NCBI RefSeq assembly: GCF_000422505.1
Contig: NZ_KE383864.1
Span: 912,381 to 976,380, forward strand
From: Paenibacillus pinihumi DSM 23905 = JCM 16419
GTDB taxonomy: Bacteria; Bacillota; Bacilli; Paenibacillales; Paenibacillaceae
Direction of reading: 5' to 3'
DNA length: 64,000 nt
Part shown: one piece after another, positions 16,948 to 25,523 of the stretch
How positions within the stretch are numbered: position 1 is the first letter of the stretch
Layout of the letters: every line of letters begins with the position of its first letter
Program-made: the position numbers and the translations under genes
Notes under the pieces: generated by a model
What the model saw: the letters and a program-made list of their open reading frames with translations, nothing else
The model's database searches: none
Told to the model about the DNA's origin: nothing

Positions 16948-18188
16948 TTAGCGCCCGGCCAATTTTTTAATACAATCACTGCATTGTGGCCGCCGAAGCC
17001 AAACGAGTTTGACAGTCCCACGGACAGCTTTGCTTCCCTGGCGGTGTTCGGCACATAATCCAGATCGCACAGCGGATCCCGCTCCTCCTGATTAATTGTC
17101 GGTGGAATGATTCCTGCGCCCAGACTTTTGATGAGAGCAATTGCCTCTGCCCCGCCTGCTGCCCCCAGCATATGTCCGGTCATCGATTTGTTAGCTGTTA
17201 CCGGAATCTTGTAGGCATAGTCGCCGAACGCTTTTTTGATCGCCACGGTCTCTGACTGGTCGCCAACCCCTGTGCTTGTCGCATGCGCACTAATGACATC
17301 GACCTCGTCCGGGCGGATGCCCGCCTCGCGCATCGCTGCTTTCATCGCCAGATATGGACCATGCCCTTCCGGATGAGTAGCTACCATATGATAAGCATCC
17401 GAACTTGCCCCATAACCGACCACTTCAGCATAGATGGCGGCGCCGCGCTGCTGTGCATGGGACAGAGACTCCAGTATGAGAATACCGGCTCCCTCTGCCA
17501 TGACGAACCCGTCCCGGCCGGCATCAAACGGACGGCTTGCTTTTTGTGGCGTATCGTTGCGTGTGGATACGGCCGTGGCATTGCCGAAGCCGGCCAGTGA
17601 AATTTCCGTAATGGCAGCCTCTGCTCCTCCGGCAATCATCACATCGGTGATCCCGCTTCGGATGAGGCGGAAGGCTTCTCCGATAGCCGTATTGCCAATG
17701 GAACAAGCAGTTACCGGGGACATGGTCGGACCCATTGCCCCATAGCGGATACTGATCATGGCTGCTGCCATATTTGAAATCATCATGGGGACCAGCAGCG
17801 GACTGACACGATCCGGTCCTCTCCCCCGCAAAATTGCTTCCTGTTCAATCAGCGTCTGTATGCCGCCAATGCCCGAACCTACATAAACGCCCAATCTTTC
17901 CTTGTCCACCTCATCCATATTCAGGCCTGAATTTTCCAAAGCCTGCTGGGCTGCCGCCAGCGCGAATTGGCTGAACCGGTCCATCTTGCGGGCATCCTTG
18001 CGCCCAAAACGGGCCTCCGGATCAAACTCTTTTACCAAGCCTGCAATTTTAGATTTATATGAAGTTACATCAAACATATCAATTTGACCGATTCCTGATG
18101 CCCCGGCAGACAACCCCTGCCAGAAGCTGTCCACATCATTTCCAAGCGGCGAAATGATCCCCATTCCGGTAATTACGACTCTCTCCAT
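16944..18188 (-). CDS. fabF: Beta-ketoacyl-ACP synthase II
   Basis: 414 residues, normal length for FabF. Condenses malonyl-ACP with acyl-ACP in fatty acid elongation. The Cys-His-His triad is clear: Cys in SPVTACSIGNTAI near 164, His in ISAHATSTGVGD near 304 and His in NKSMTGHMLGAAGG near 341. GFGGHNAVIVLK closes the fold. The gene stands alone, away from a fab cluster and divergent from an MmyB-type regulator, so it may be an additional FabF serving a special fatty acid or polyketide rather than the main housekeeping copy; this is inference. The ATG follows GGAGGAATAG. Confidence 0.93.
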   Translation of the reverse strand: MERVVITGMGIISPLGNDVDSFWQGLSAGASGIGQIDMFDVTSYKSKIAGLVKEFDPEARFGRKDARKMDRFSQFALAAAQQALENSGLNMDEVDKERLGVYVGSGIGGIQTLIEQEAILRGRGPDRVSPLLVPMMISNMAAAMISIRYGAMGPTMSPVTACSIGNTAIGEAFRLIRSGITDVMIAGGAEAAITEISLAGFGNATAVSTRNDTPQKASRPFDAGRDGFVMAEGAGILILESLSHAQQRGAAIYAEVVGYGASSDAYHMVATHPEGHGPYLAMKAAMREAGIRPDEVDVISAHATSTGVGDQSETVAIKKAFGDYAYKIPVTANKSMTGHMLGAAGGAEAIALIKSLGAGIIPPTINQEERDPLCDLDYVPNTAREAKLSVGLSNSFGFGGHNAVIVLKNWPGAN

Positions 18189-18271
18189 CTTCTATTCCTC
18201 CTTGCTTTACTTTGCTTCTCATCTTGTATAGTTTGTATCATTGCATATTCGTTATCCTATTACAAGTTGTT

Positions 18272-18289
18272 AATTATACGGGTATAATT
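18272..18289. promoter_or_regulatory. Palindromic operator overlapping a -10 region between fabF and the XRE regulator
   Basis: AATTATAC, two bases, then GTATAATT form a perfect inverted repeat. It contains a TATAAT that could serve as the -10 for the rightward regulator, with TTACAA 17 bases upstream as a weak -35. A good candidate for autoregulation and for control of fabF. Confidence 0.45.
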
Positions 18290-18370
18290 TATACTAGCTT
18301 AACAGGTTTGGACCTACGAACACCGGATATAACAAGATTGATTACAAGCAATCGCAAATTTAGGAGTGAC

Positions 18371-19234
18371 ATGAAGATGAATCATCAGGCACGGTTGCAG
18401 GCATTGTCCGAATTTTTGAAAGCCCGCCGGGCAAGGCTGCTGCCTCAGGAGGCCGGTATTGCTCCGGGTACAAGACGAAGGACGCCCGGCCTCAGGCGCG
18501 AAGAGGTTGCCCAGTTGGCCGGGGTCAGTACGACCTGGTATACCTGGCTGGAGCAAGGCAGAGACATCAAAGTCTCTCCATCCGTACTGGATGCTGTCGC
18601 AGCCGCCTTACAGCTGACAGTAGATGAGAGAAAATATTTATATGCGTTAGCTCTGGAAACGTCCATGAGCGCCAGCTACCCGTTGAAGGAAGAAGCAACA
18701 CATATTCCAAACTCGCTTCAGCGGATTCTGCATGAGCTCCGCTCCTGTCCGACCATTATTTCTGACCGCCGCTGCCACATCGTCGGCTGGAATAAAGCTG
18801 CAGCGCATATTTTTCTTGATTTTGAACAGGTTCCGTTTGATCAGCGCAATATGATCCGGCTGCTGTTTGAGCGCAAGGAATTTCAGAGGCTGGCAGTGAA
18901 TTGGGAGCATTTTGCAAGCGGATTTCTTGCGATCTTCCGTGCCTATTATGGACAACATGTAGAGGATGATTGGTATGAGCGGTTCCTGGGAGAGATGAAG
19001 GAGCTCCACCCGGATTTCAACCGGATGTGGGAACAAAGCCAGGTCAGTTCCGCCCCTGAGGTCGTGCTTGAATTTCGTCATGCCAAGGCAGGCAAAATGC
19101 AGTTCCATCTGACCTCCCTGCAGGTGCATGGCAGCTCCGATCTCCGATGCAGCGTCTATACGCCGGACCCGGATTCACCTACAGAGACAAAGCTGATCCG
19201 GCTAATGGAACGGGATCACCTTCATAAGAACTGA
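18371..19234 (+). CDS. XRE-type regulator with MmyB-like ligand-binding domain
   Basis: 287 residues. The helix-turn-helix is at residues 10-80 (TPGLRREEVAQLAGVSTTWY, then WLEQGRDIKVSPSVLDAVA). The remainder is the MmyB-like ligand-binding domain (LRSCPTIISDRRCHIVGWNK, later FRAYYGQHVEDDWYERFLGE), a PAS-like fold thought to bind fatty acids in related regulators. That fits the divergent fabF gene. The ATG at 18371 follows TTTAGGAGTG; the frame upstream to 18212 lacks a suitable site. Likely controls itself and fabF through the palindrome at 18272. Confidence 0.88.
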   Translation: MKMNHQARLQALSEFLKARRARLLPQEAGIAPGTRRRTPGLRREEVAQLAGVSTTWYTWLEQGRDIKVSPSVLDAVAAALQLTVDERKYLYALALETSMSASYPLKEEATHIPNSLQRILHELRSCPTIISDRRCHIVGWNKAAAHIFLDFEQVPFDQRNMIRLLFERKEFQRLAVNWEHFASGFLAIFRAYYGQHVEDDWYERFLGEMKELHPDFNRMWEQSQVSSAPEVVLEFRHAKAGKMQFHLTSLQVHGSSDLRCSVYTPDPDSPTETKLIRLMERDHLHKN

Positions 19235-19294
19235 AAACGACCTTATATCTAAATCGGTTCAGCCCGCATCGCTGATGTTTTTTTGCCACTAAAC

Positions 19295-19397
19295 AAAGCG
19301 CCCTCTCTGACATTTATGAAGGATGGTCCTTAAAAGAAGATCAATTATTCTTTCTTCTTACGGGACCCATTCAGAATCTGTCAGACGGGCGCTTTTT
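19295..19397. repeat. Long imperfect hairpin between convergent genes
   Basis: AAAGCGCCC at the left pairs with GGGCGCTTT at the right, and pairing continues inward (TGACA/TGTCA, GGATGGTCC against GGGACCCATT, AAGAAGA/TCTTCTT) over about 100 bases. T runs follow on both strands. It lies between the regulator (+) and HD-GYP gene (-) and could terminate both, but the length suggests a mobile palindromic unit. Confidence 0.6.
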
Positions 19398-19427
19398 ATG
19401 AACACCGGGTAATATTCGTATGTATCG

Positions 19428-20447
19428 TTATTGCTTGGGTGCGACCTGCACAATTTGCAGAGCGGAATGTTTACTCAGATCAATAAACTGGTCATCCACG
19501 TTGACCAGAGGATGCAGCGGTGCGTGCGGGTTTATCATGACAATCGTGCCAGTCTGCCCGCTCGTCAGCAGCACCTCATGGCTGAGCATCGACTGCATCA
19601 TTTTATCAATAAACATTTTACAGATGTGCGGGTCCAATTCTCCGAATGCATGCTGATCCATCTGCTGCAAGGTCTCATACATGGGAGATGCCTTCCGGTA
19701 TGGACGGTCCGAAGTAATCGCATGAAATACATCTGCGACGGCCACGATTCGGCTGAACGGAACAATCTGCCCTGCCTGGAGACCGAGAGGGTACCCGCTC
19801 CCATCCTGCCGCTCATGATGCTGAAGCGCTACAAGGGCCTGCAAATGGGTGGCGCCTACCGTATCCTTGATCATTTGGTAGCCAAAAATCGTATGCTTCT
19901 TGATTAATTCAAATTCCTCGTGCGTCAGCTTGCCGGGCTTGAGCAAAAGATCAGGAGGAATTTTCAGCTTGCCGATATCATGCAGTGTGGCTGCAAGTGT
20001 TAATTGTGTCAGTTCCGAATGCGGCAATCCCATCCAGCGGCCGATCAGGGTCGACAGCACGCCTACGGCAATATTGTGCCGGTAGGTATAGTCATCCTTC
20101 GTTTGCAGTGTGGCAATCAGCTCATAAAAATCCGTATGACCGGCTGTCTGCTGAATAACAGGAACAATCTCCTCCCGAATGGTCAGAAGCGGAATCGTCT
20201 TGGAATAACGGATTTTATCAAACAATTCGGTGACATAGGCCGTCGTCGAATCAATTTGACCTTGCACGGCCGGCTTCTTCTCTACTGCTTGTACATCGTG
20301 GCTCTCAAGCTGGATGCCATGCCGGTCAATTAATTCAATCTGTTCCTCATTCAGTAGCGTGCGCGCAGGTGCGATAAATACTCCGTTATGATTAAACAAA
20401 TCTCTTCTAAGGCTCATGCCGAGAAAAGCTTTGTTAGGGCTCTCCAT
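19428..20447 (-). CDS. HD-GYP domain protein, probable cyclic-di-GMP phosphodiesterase
   Basis: 339 residues. The N-terminal third has no clear domain; the C-terminal half has the HD-GYP pattern: the HD pair in LHDIGKLKIP, the following KPGKLTHEEFELIKKHT, HHERQDGSGYP (the GYP signature with its Gly-Tyr-Pro) and VADVFHAITSDRPYR. Such proteins hydrolyse c-di-GMP or a related dinucleotide. No receiver or membrane segment is present, so it should be cytosolic. The ATG at 20447 follows GGAGGAG; a start at 20456 would overlap that site. Confidence 0.88.
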   Translation of the reverse strand: MESPNKAFLGMSLRRDLFNHNGVFIAPARTLLNEEQIELIDRHGIQLESHDVQAVEKKPAVQGQIDSTTAYVTELFDKIRYSKTIPLLTIREEIVPVIQQTAGHTDFYELIATLQTKDDYTYRHNIAVGVLSTLIGRWMGLPHSELTQLTLAATLHDIGKLKIPPDLLLKPGKLTHEEFELIKKHTIFGYQMIKDTVGATHLQALVALQHHERQDGSGYPLGLQAGQIVPFSRIVAVADVFHAITSDRPYRKASPMYETLQQMDQHAFGELDPHICKMFIDKMMQSMLSHEVLLTSGQTGTIVMINPHAPLHPLVNVDDQFIDLSKHSALQIVQVAPKQ

Positions 20448-20657
20448 TAGCCGCAACTCCTCCGTGAAAACGCTTTACATAGCACCAATAATCTTACAAA
20501 CTCATAATGGTTCAATCGGCCTATTTTTACATTCACTTTATATATCGGCAGAACTACACAGATTGTTTAACAATTCAAGATTTAGAGTGGAAAAAAAAGG
20601 GGGGATTGATGGATTTATTAAAATAGCGCTAATTAGGTTGGGCTGGGGGAACGCTCC

Positions 20658-20773
20658 GAGATGAAGGGTTCTTCCGATTGCTGTTAAAGACCGATTTCTC
20701 TTATCTAATAATACAAGGTAAGAAATCGGTCTTTAAAGGCAACCACTCCGTTTCTCCAGAATCCCTTCATCTC
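20658..20773 (+). mobile_element. MITE-like palindromic element, left copy flanking the CRISPR array
   Basis: About 116 bases bounded by GAGATGAAGGG and its inverse CCCTTCATCTC. Inside, TTAAAGACCGATTTCT pairs with AGAAATCGGTCTTTAA. No coding capacity. A second, inverted copy lies at 22508-22717 on the other side of the CRISPR array. Confidence 0.65.
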
Positions 20774-20887
20774 TTCGCTAGCTCATTTTGTGCAAAAGTT
20801 CTACATAATTGCTTGAATTGCGAGCTCAGTACCCACCCCAAGGGTGCCCGCTATCAGCAATCTCACCCCGTATTCCTCTTAACTAAC

Positions 20888-22060
20888 GGGTTCCATTATG
20901 CACTCACGTAGAGTGCGACATAATTATTTGTGGGTGATAACAATTGGAAGCACATGTTTCAATCCACGCACTCACGTAGAGTGCGACGGACATCCACTCT
21001 TGTTTGCAATTCCCATGATGTGGTTTCAATCCACGCACTCACGTAGAGTGCGACTGTATCAGCTCTGGAGTGCGAATTGATGTCTGACGGTGTTTCAATC
21101 CACGCACTCACGTAGAGTGCGACTTCAGACAAACTGCAGGACGCAGTGACCATGTTGGAGTTTCAATCCACGCACTCACGTAGAGTGCGACCCCAAACAC
21201 AGCAAAGGCTCCAGCCAGCACGCCCTGTTTCAATCCACGCACTCACGTAGAGTGCGACGTGGTCGGAAGTGACCGAAAAGGGCGGCGTAGTAGTTTCAAT
21301 CCACGCACTCACGTAGAGTGCGACACTACGGAACGAACGCTCTGTGTGCGAATCCGGCCGTTTCAATCCACGCACTCACGTAGAGTGCGACGTTCGGGTA
21401 CTTCATGATTCGCTATGTCGGAAAAGTTTCAATCCACGCACTCACGTAGAGTGCGACCAAACTAGGAGACATCGTTAAGAAATTACAGGAGTTTCAATCC
21501 ACGCACTCACGTAGAGTGCGACAATTATCGCAGGTGGAGAGACTTCGTTCAGCGAGTTGTTTCAATCCACGCACTCACGTAGAGTGCGACGTCACAGCGA
21601 CATTAAATAGGAGGTCTGCAACATGTTTCAATCCACGCACTCACGTAGAGTGCGACCGTTGACCCTTCCATTCTGCAAGGAGGGCAGCAGGGGTTTCAAT
21701 CCACGCACTCACGTAGAGTGCGACAAGGAGTTGGCACGACAAACTTCCCTTACCGCAGATGTTTCAATCCACGCACTCACGTAGAGTGCGACGCAGGCTG
21801 TAATAGCAGCACACCAACACGGTGTACAGTTTCAATCCACGCACTCACGTAGAGTGCGACTCCATCCACTATTGGGGTCTACATCAAGAGACAAAGTTTC
21901 AATCCACGCACTCACGTAGAGTGCGACGCCAGATGCAGGAGACGTCTACCATCGCTGATTACGGTTTCAATCCACGCACTCACGTAGAGTGCGACTATAA
22001 AAAATCGATGCGGGCGCGGGACGTGCTGGTTTCAATCCACGCACTCACGTAGAGTGCGAC
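20888..22060 (-). CRISPR. Type I-C-like CRISPR array, 18 repeats and 17 spacers
   Basis: Repeats of 32 bases start at 20888, 20956, 21023, 21092, 21160, 21227, 21293, 21360, 21426, 21491, 21559, 21625, 21693, 21761, 21829, 21896, 21964 and 22029. On the plus strand each begins GTTTCAATCC and ends AGAGTGCGAC, with an internal CGCACTC/GAGTGCG stem. Spacers are 33-37 bases and all different. Seventeen repeats appear identical; the one at 20888 has a degenerate first third, marking the old, leader-distal end. So the array reads on the minus strand from a leader beyond 22060, and transcripts end in the ATTGAAAC tag typical of type I-C. No cas genes lie anywhere in the window. Confidence 0.98.
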
Positions 22061-22265
22061 AGCGAAAAAAGGCAGTTCTCGCCCATTTTAGGTGTAAACA
22101 CCCTAATATTTTCGCTAAAACTATGCTGAAAAATATAAATATTTTCTTGACATTTTGCCAAACAAGTGAATCCACTGTGTTTTCGACAAATTTCGAGGTG
22201 CGAAGGACCCGGGAAAATCATGGGAGCTTCACATTCGCACCAAAGAAGCTAAAAAATATCTAAAG
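22061..22265 (-). promoter_or_regulatory. Putative CRISPR leader
   Basis: About 200 A+T-rich bases next to the perfect-repeat end of the array. On the minus strand it carries a GTGCGAA...TTCGCAC inverted pair (about 22195-22238), resembling the leader layout of type I-C arrays, and long A/T tracts toward the first repeat. Array polarity, with the degenerate repeat at the far end, supports this placement. Confidence 0.65.
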
Positions 22266-22444
22266 TCATGCTTCTAAATTCACGTAGAATTAAAGAAATT
22301 CTTCTGCTATAGATATACTTACAATCATAAGTGAAATCATTTATTTATACAATCATGAATTTCCAATAAAATGGATTCTCAATATATTTGATTCAGCAAC
22401 GGTGTAGAGGTATTTCTTCAATTAAATATCAGGTGTTCACATAA

Positions 22445-22472
22445 AAATATCGGCAAAATTTTGCCGATATTT
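22445..22472. terminator. Perfect 28-base palindrome beside the CRISPR leader
   Basis: AAATATCGGCAAAA is followed directly by its reverse complement. It lies in an otherwise A+T-rich stretch (22266-22507) that contains no gene. It may be a terminator left from a lost neighbour. Confidence 0.45.
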
Positions 22473-22507
22473 GAACTGCAAAACACTCCAGTGAGGTTAA
22501 TGGCGGA

Positions 22508-22717
22508 GAGATAAAGGGTTCTGGAGAAACGAAGTGCTTGCCTTTAAAGATCGATTTCTTACATAAGCTAAATCTCATCATAGAAATCGGTCTTTAACAA
22601 AATATAAGAGCGATCTGATGAATCGCAGATTCTCTTATATTTCTACGCGAAACGCTACTGCCTAATAGTTTTAGGCAATTTCGTTTTCGCTTGGCAATCG
22701 GAAGAACCCTTTATCTC
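22508..22717 (-). mobile_element. MITE-like palindromic element, right copy (inverted, with nested repeat)
   Basis: About 210 bases bounded by GAGATAAAGGGTTCT and its inverse. Read on the minus strand it follows the left copy at 20658 closely: same termini, TTCTTCCGATTGC, the TTAAAGACCGATTTCT stem and the CGTTTCTCCAGAA end. The additional 94 bases sit after TTCCGATTGC and contain a copy of the dispersed repeat (22600-22653). Confidence 0.65.
22600..22653 (-). repeat. Dispersed palindromic repeat, copy nested in the right MITE
   Basis: On the minus strand: GTTTCGCGTAGAAATATAAG, then an imperfect stem, then CTTATATTT. Matches copies at 31786, 56190 and 60357. Confidence 0.6.
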
Positions 22718-22736
22718 GCAGCCTCTCAACCGAACC

Positions 22737-23693
22737 CTATAGCTTCATTTTATAAATCGCCTTATTCTCCAGCCCACGAATGAACGGCGTCCATTCCTCG
22801 TTTATCGGCATCGTGTCGAGCGCATCCTCGACCATTTGCAACTTGGCATCCAGGGAGTCAATATAGTGGAGTGCGACGGCCTCCGCCATCTGCGGCTGCA
22901 CCGGGCTCCCCCATTCCCCGAGATTGTGGTGAGACAGCACCATATGCTGCAAAGCCAGCACCTTGGATGATTGCAGATCAATACCGCTATGTATGGCCGC
23001 CTCCGTAATCCAATTCGAAGCCATCGCCAGATGGCCGAGCAACTTGCCCTGTACGCTGTACTCTGAGACGATGCCGAGTTGGGCAACCATTTCCTCCGGT
23101 TTGGCAATATCATGGAGAATAATTCCGGCACGGATTAAATCCGCATTGAGGAACGGCCGCTGCCTGCACAAAAAGTCGCCAATCTCCAGCATTCTGACAA
23201 TATGATAGGCAAGCCCTGCATAATAGGCGTGATGATGGGTTTTGGCAGCCGGGTAGTGCATCAGCTTCTCCTCTACTTTGCCCACGCAAAATTCGACCAG
23301 TGTCCGGATTTCATCGTCGGCAATATCCTTCACTGCCTGATTGATCGTATGGATCAGATCAACCGGACGGATCGGCGCTGACCGGATGAAGTCCGTCAGT
23401 GTGACCCCGTCCTCCGGCTCCGCTTTGCGGATACGAATAATCTTCACCTGAAGACGCTCGCGATACGTTTGGACAACCCCTTGTATTTTCACAAGGCCCA
23501 TTGGGAAAAAGGTTTCCTTGTCTGTCGGGGAGACATCCCAATATTTCGCCGAGATTTGACCGCTTGCATCACACAGCACAATATCAAAATAATCTTTGGG
23601 CGGTGTATTATTTGTCTGCTTGACCTCAAGCTCCTTCAACAAATAATAACCGACAAATTCATCCTGGCTGCTGAGCTTGTTTATTTCCGTCAC
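22737..23693 (-). CDS. yhaM: 3'-5' exoribonuclease YhaM family (HD domain plus OB fold)
   Basis: 318 residues, the YhaM length. An N-terminal OB-fold nucleic-acid-binding domain (YFDIVLCDASGQISAKYWD, residues 30-110) precedes an HD hydrolase domain with HHHAYYAGLAYHIV near 160 and ILHDIAKPEE near 195, whose His and Asp bind metal. YhaM degrades RNA 3' ends and can also act on DNA. The GTG start is preceded by AGGGGG. Monocistronic. Confidence 0.9.
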   Translation of the reverse strand: MTEINKLSSQDEFVGYYLLKELEVKQTNNTPPKDYFDIVLCDASGQISAKYWDVSPTDKETFFPMGLVKIQGVVQTYRERLQVKIIRIRKAEPEDGVTLTDFIRSAPIRPVDLIHTINQAVKDIADDEIRTLVEFCVGKVEEKLMHYPAAKTHHHAYYAGLAYHIVRMLEIGDFLCRQRPFLNADLIRAGIILHDIAKPEEMVAQLGIVSEYSVQGKLLGHLAMASNWITEAAIHSGIDLQSSKVLALQHMVLSHHNLGEWGSPVQPQMAEAVALHYIDSLDAKLQMVEDALDTMPINEEWTPFIRGLENKAIYKMKL

Positions 23694-23812
23694 ACTATAA
23701 CCCCCTGCATAAATTGGCTGTCAATCGCATGACATCCGAATTTAATTATTGTATCACAGATGCAGGGGGTGTGGGCTTACAAACTCTTGCAAAATCCTTC
23801 TATCCTGTTCAT

Positions 23813-25408
23813 TTATTCACGGACCGCATTTGCCGGTACAGCCTCCTGTTTTTCCTTGTCCGACTTGATGCGTCCCTTGCCGATAAGCAGGGCGACAATT
23901 ACCCCTATCGCCACAAATATAAGTCCGCTGAGAAATACCATTGAAAAGGCATTTGTCCATGCCGCTTGAATCAGACTGATAATTTTAGATTGAAGCTCCG
24001 CAGGAAGCCCGATCTTTTGCAGCAGCTCCGGCCGGATCAGAATACTGAACAAATCCACATCAGGATTTTTTTGCATGGCAGTGACAGCTGCTGACAGAGC
24101 CGGATCATTTTGCGCCGCGGCTGTTGCATCCGCCACATTGCTTTGGAGCCTGTGATTCATAATGGCAGTGAATATCGTGACGCCAATCGTCCCGCCGATT
24201 GATCGGAAAAAGGTTGCGGCTGACGTTACGGTTCCAAGCTGAGATTTGGGAAATTCATTTTGCACCGCAATCATCAAGGTCGGCATGACCAGACCCATCC
24301 CCAAGCCGAGAATGATCATATTGAAATAAGCAATAAACTGGGAAGTATCAATACTCATCCTGCTAATGAGATAAAACCCGACTGCCGCAATAATCATCCC
24401 TGATGCCAGAACCCCTCTATACCTGATCTTCAAGAGCAGCCTTCCGCCAATAATACTCGCAACAATCAGCGCAATCATCATCGGCGTCATTGTAGAGCCC
24501 GCCTTTGTCGGCGAAACTCCGAGAATTCCCTGCATAAACAACGGGACAAAAATGATTGCCCCGAACATTGCAAATCCAAGAAGAAAACCAAGCCCGTTCG
24601 CAGCACTGAATACCCGGTTGCGGAACAGGCTGAGATCGAGAATCGGTTCCTTCGCCCGGGCCTCTATTAGCAAGAACGCAATCAGGAGCAATGCCGAGCC
24701 GCCGAATAGCCAGTAGCTGGTCGCCGAATTCCAGGCGAACTTATCCCCGCCAAGCGACAGGCCAAGCAGCAGCAAAACAAGAAATGGGACCAGCGCTGCA
24801 ATCCCCGCATAGTCGATATAGACCTTATCCTGCCGGGCAACAAGCTCACGGCGCATCCCCGTAAAAATAAAGATTGCGGACAATAAACCAAATGGTACAT
24901 TAATAAGGAAAATCCAATGCCAGCTTATCGCATCGACAAGAAAACCGCCGATAAACGGGCCGATGACAGAGCTCAGTCCGAAAATACCACCGAACACTCC
25001 CTGCCATTTTGCCCGCTGCTCCGCGGTAAAAATGTCCCCGATTATTGTCTGCGACAACGGCATTACCATCCCGCCGCCAAGGCCCTGCAAAGCCCGGTAC
25101 AAAATAAGCTGCTCCATCGTAGTTGCCGTCGCACATAGACCCGAGCCTATTGTAAACACAATCGTCCCGATCAAGTACAAATAGCGCCGCCCGTACAAAT
25201 CTGACAGCTTGCCCACAATCGGAACGATAACAGTAGATGTAATCAAATAAGCCGTCGTAACCCAGGCCATAATGGAAAAGCCCTGCAGCTCTCCTATAAT
25301 CGTAGGCATTGCCGTTCCGACGATTGTCTGTTCCATAGCACTAAAAAACAATCCGATAATCAAACCGGTTAATACAATATTTTTATTAATTCCTTTGCGC
25401 TCCGTCAT
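23813..25408 (-). CDS. DHA2-family MFS drug efflux transporter (EmrB/QacA type)
   Basis: 531 residues with 14 predicted membrane segments. DHA2 motifs are visible: the first helix with FFSAMEQTIVGTAMPTI, motif A GKLSDLYGRRYLYLIG, and the WHWIFLINVPFG segment. Exports drugs or other amphiphiles by proton antiport. Start chosen at the ATG 25408 (MTERKGINKN) with GGAGGAATCAAG upstream; the frame is open further into the MarR gene but without a good site. It follows a MarR-family regulator on the same strand, the usual arrangement for a regulated multidrug pump. Confidence 0.92.
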   Translation of the reverse strand: MTERKGINKNIVLTGLIIGLFFSAMEQTIVGTAMPTIIGELQGFSIMAWVTTAYLITSTVIVPIVGKLSDLYGRRYLYLIGTIVFTIGSGLCATATTMEQLILYRALQGLGGGMVMPLSQTIIGDIFTAEQRAKWQGVFGGIFGLSSVIGPFIGGFLVDAISWHWIFLINVPFGLLSAIFIFTGMRRELVARQDKVYIDYAGIAALVPFLVLLLLGLSLGGDKFAWNSATSYWLFGGSALLLIAFLLIEARAKEPILDLSLFRNRVFSAANGLGFLLGFAMFGAIIFVPLFMQGILGVSPTKAGSTMTPMMIALIVASIIGGRLLLKIRYRGVLASGMIIAAVGFYLISRMSIDTSQFIAYFNMIILGLGMGLVMPTLMIAVQNEFPKSQLGTVTSAATFFRSIGGTIGVTIFTAIMNHRLQSNVADATAAAQNDPALSAAVTAMQKNPDVDLFSILIRPELLQKIGLPAELQSKIISLIQAAWTNAFSMVFLSGLIFVAIGVIVALLIGKGRIKSDKEKQEAVPANAVRE

Positions 25409-25523
25409 CTTGATTCCTCCGCCGCTAATGATGTCTTCAGCAACTAGTATGAGCCATTCCAAATGGAAATAACCACTGCATACCGCTGCCCGGCAATCAC
25501 ATTGTTTAGACGGGGATAACCTC

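Noticed and set aside
20959-22052. Short repetitive open frames within the CRISPR array
   Set aside because: They only translate the repeats and differ by spacers.
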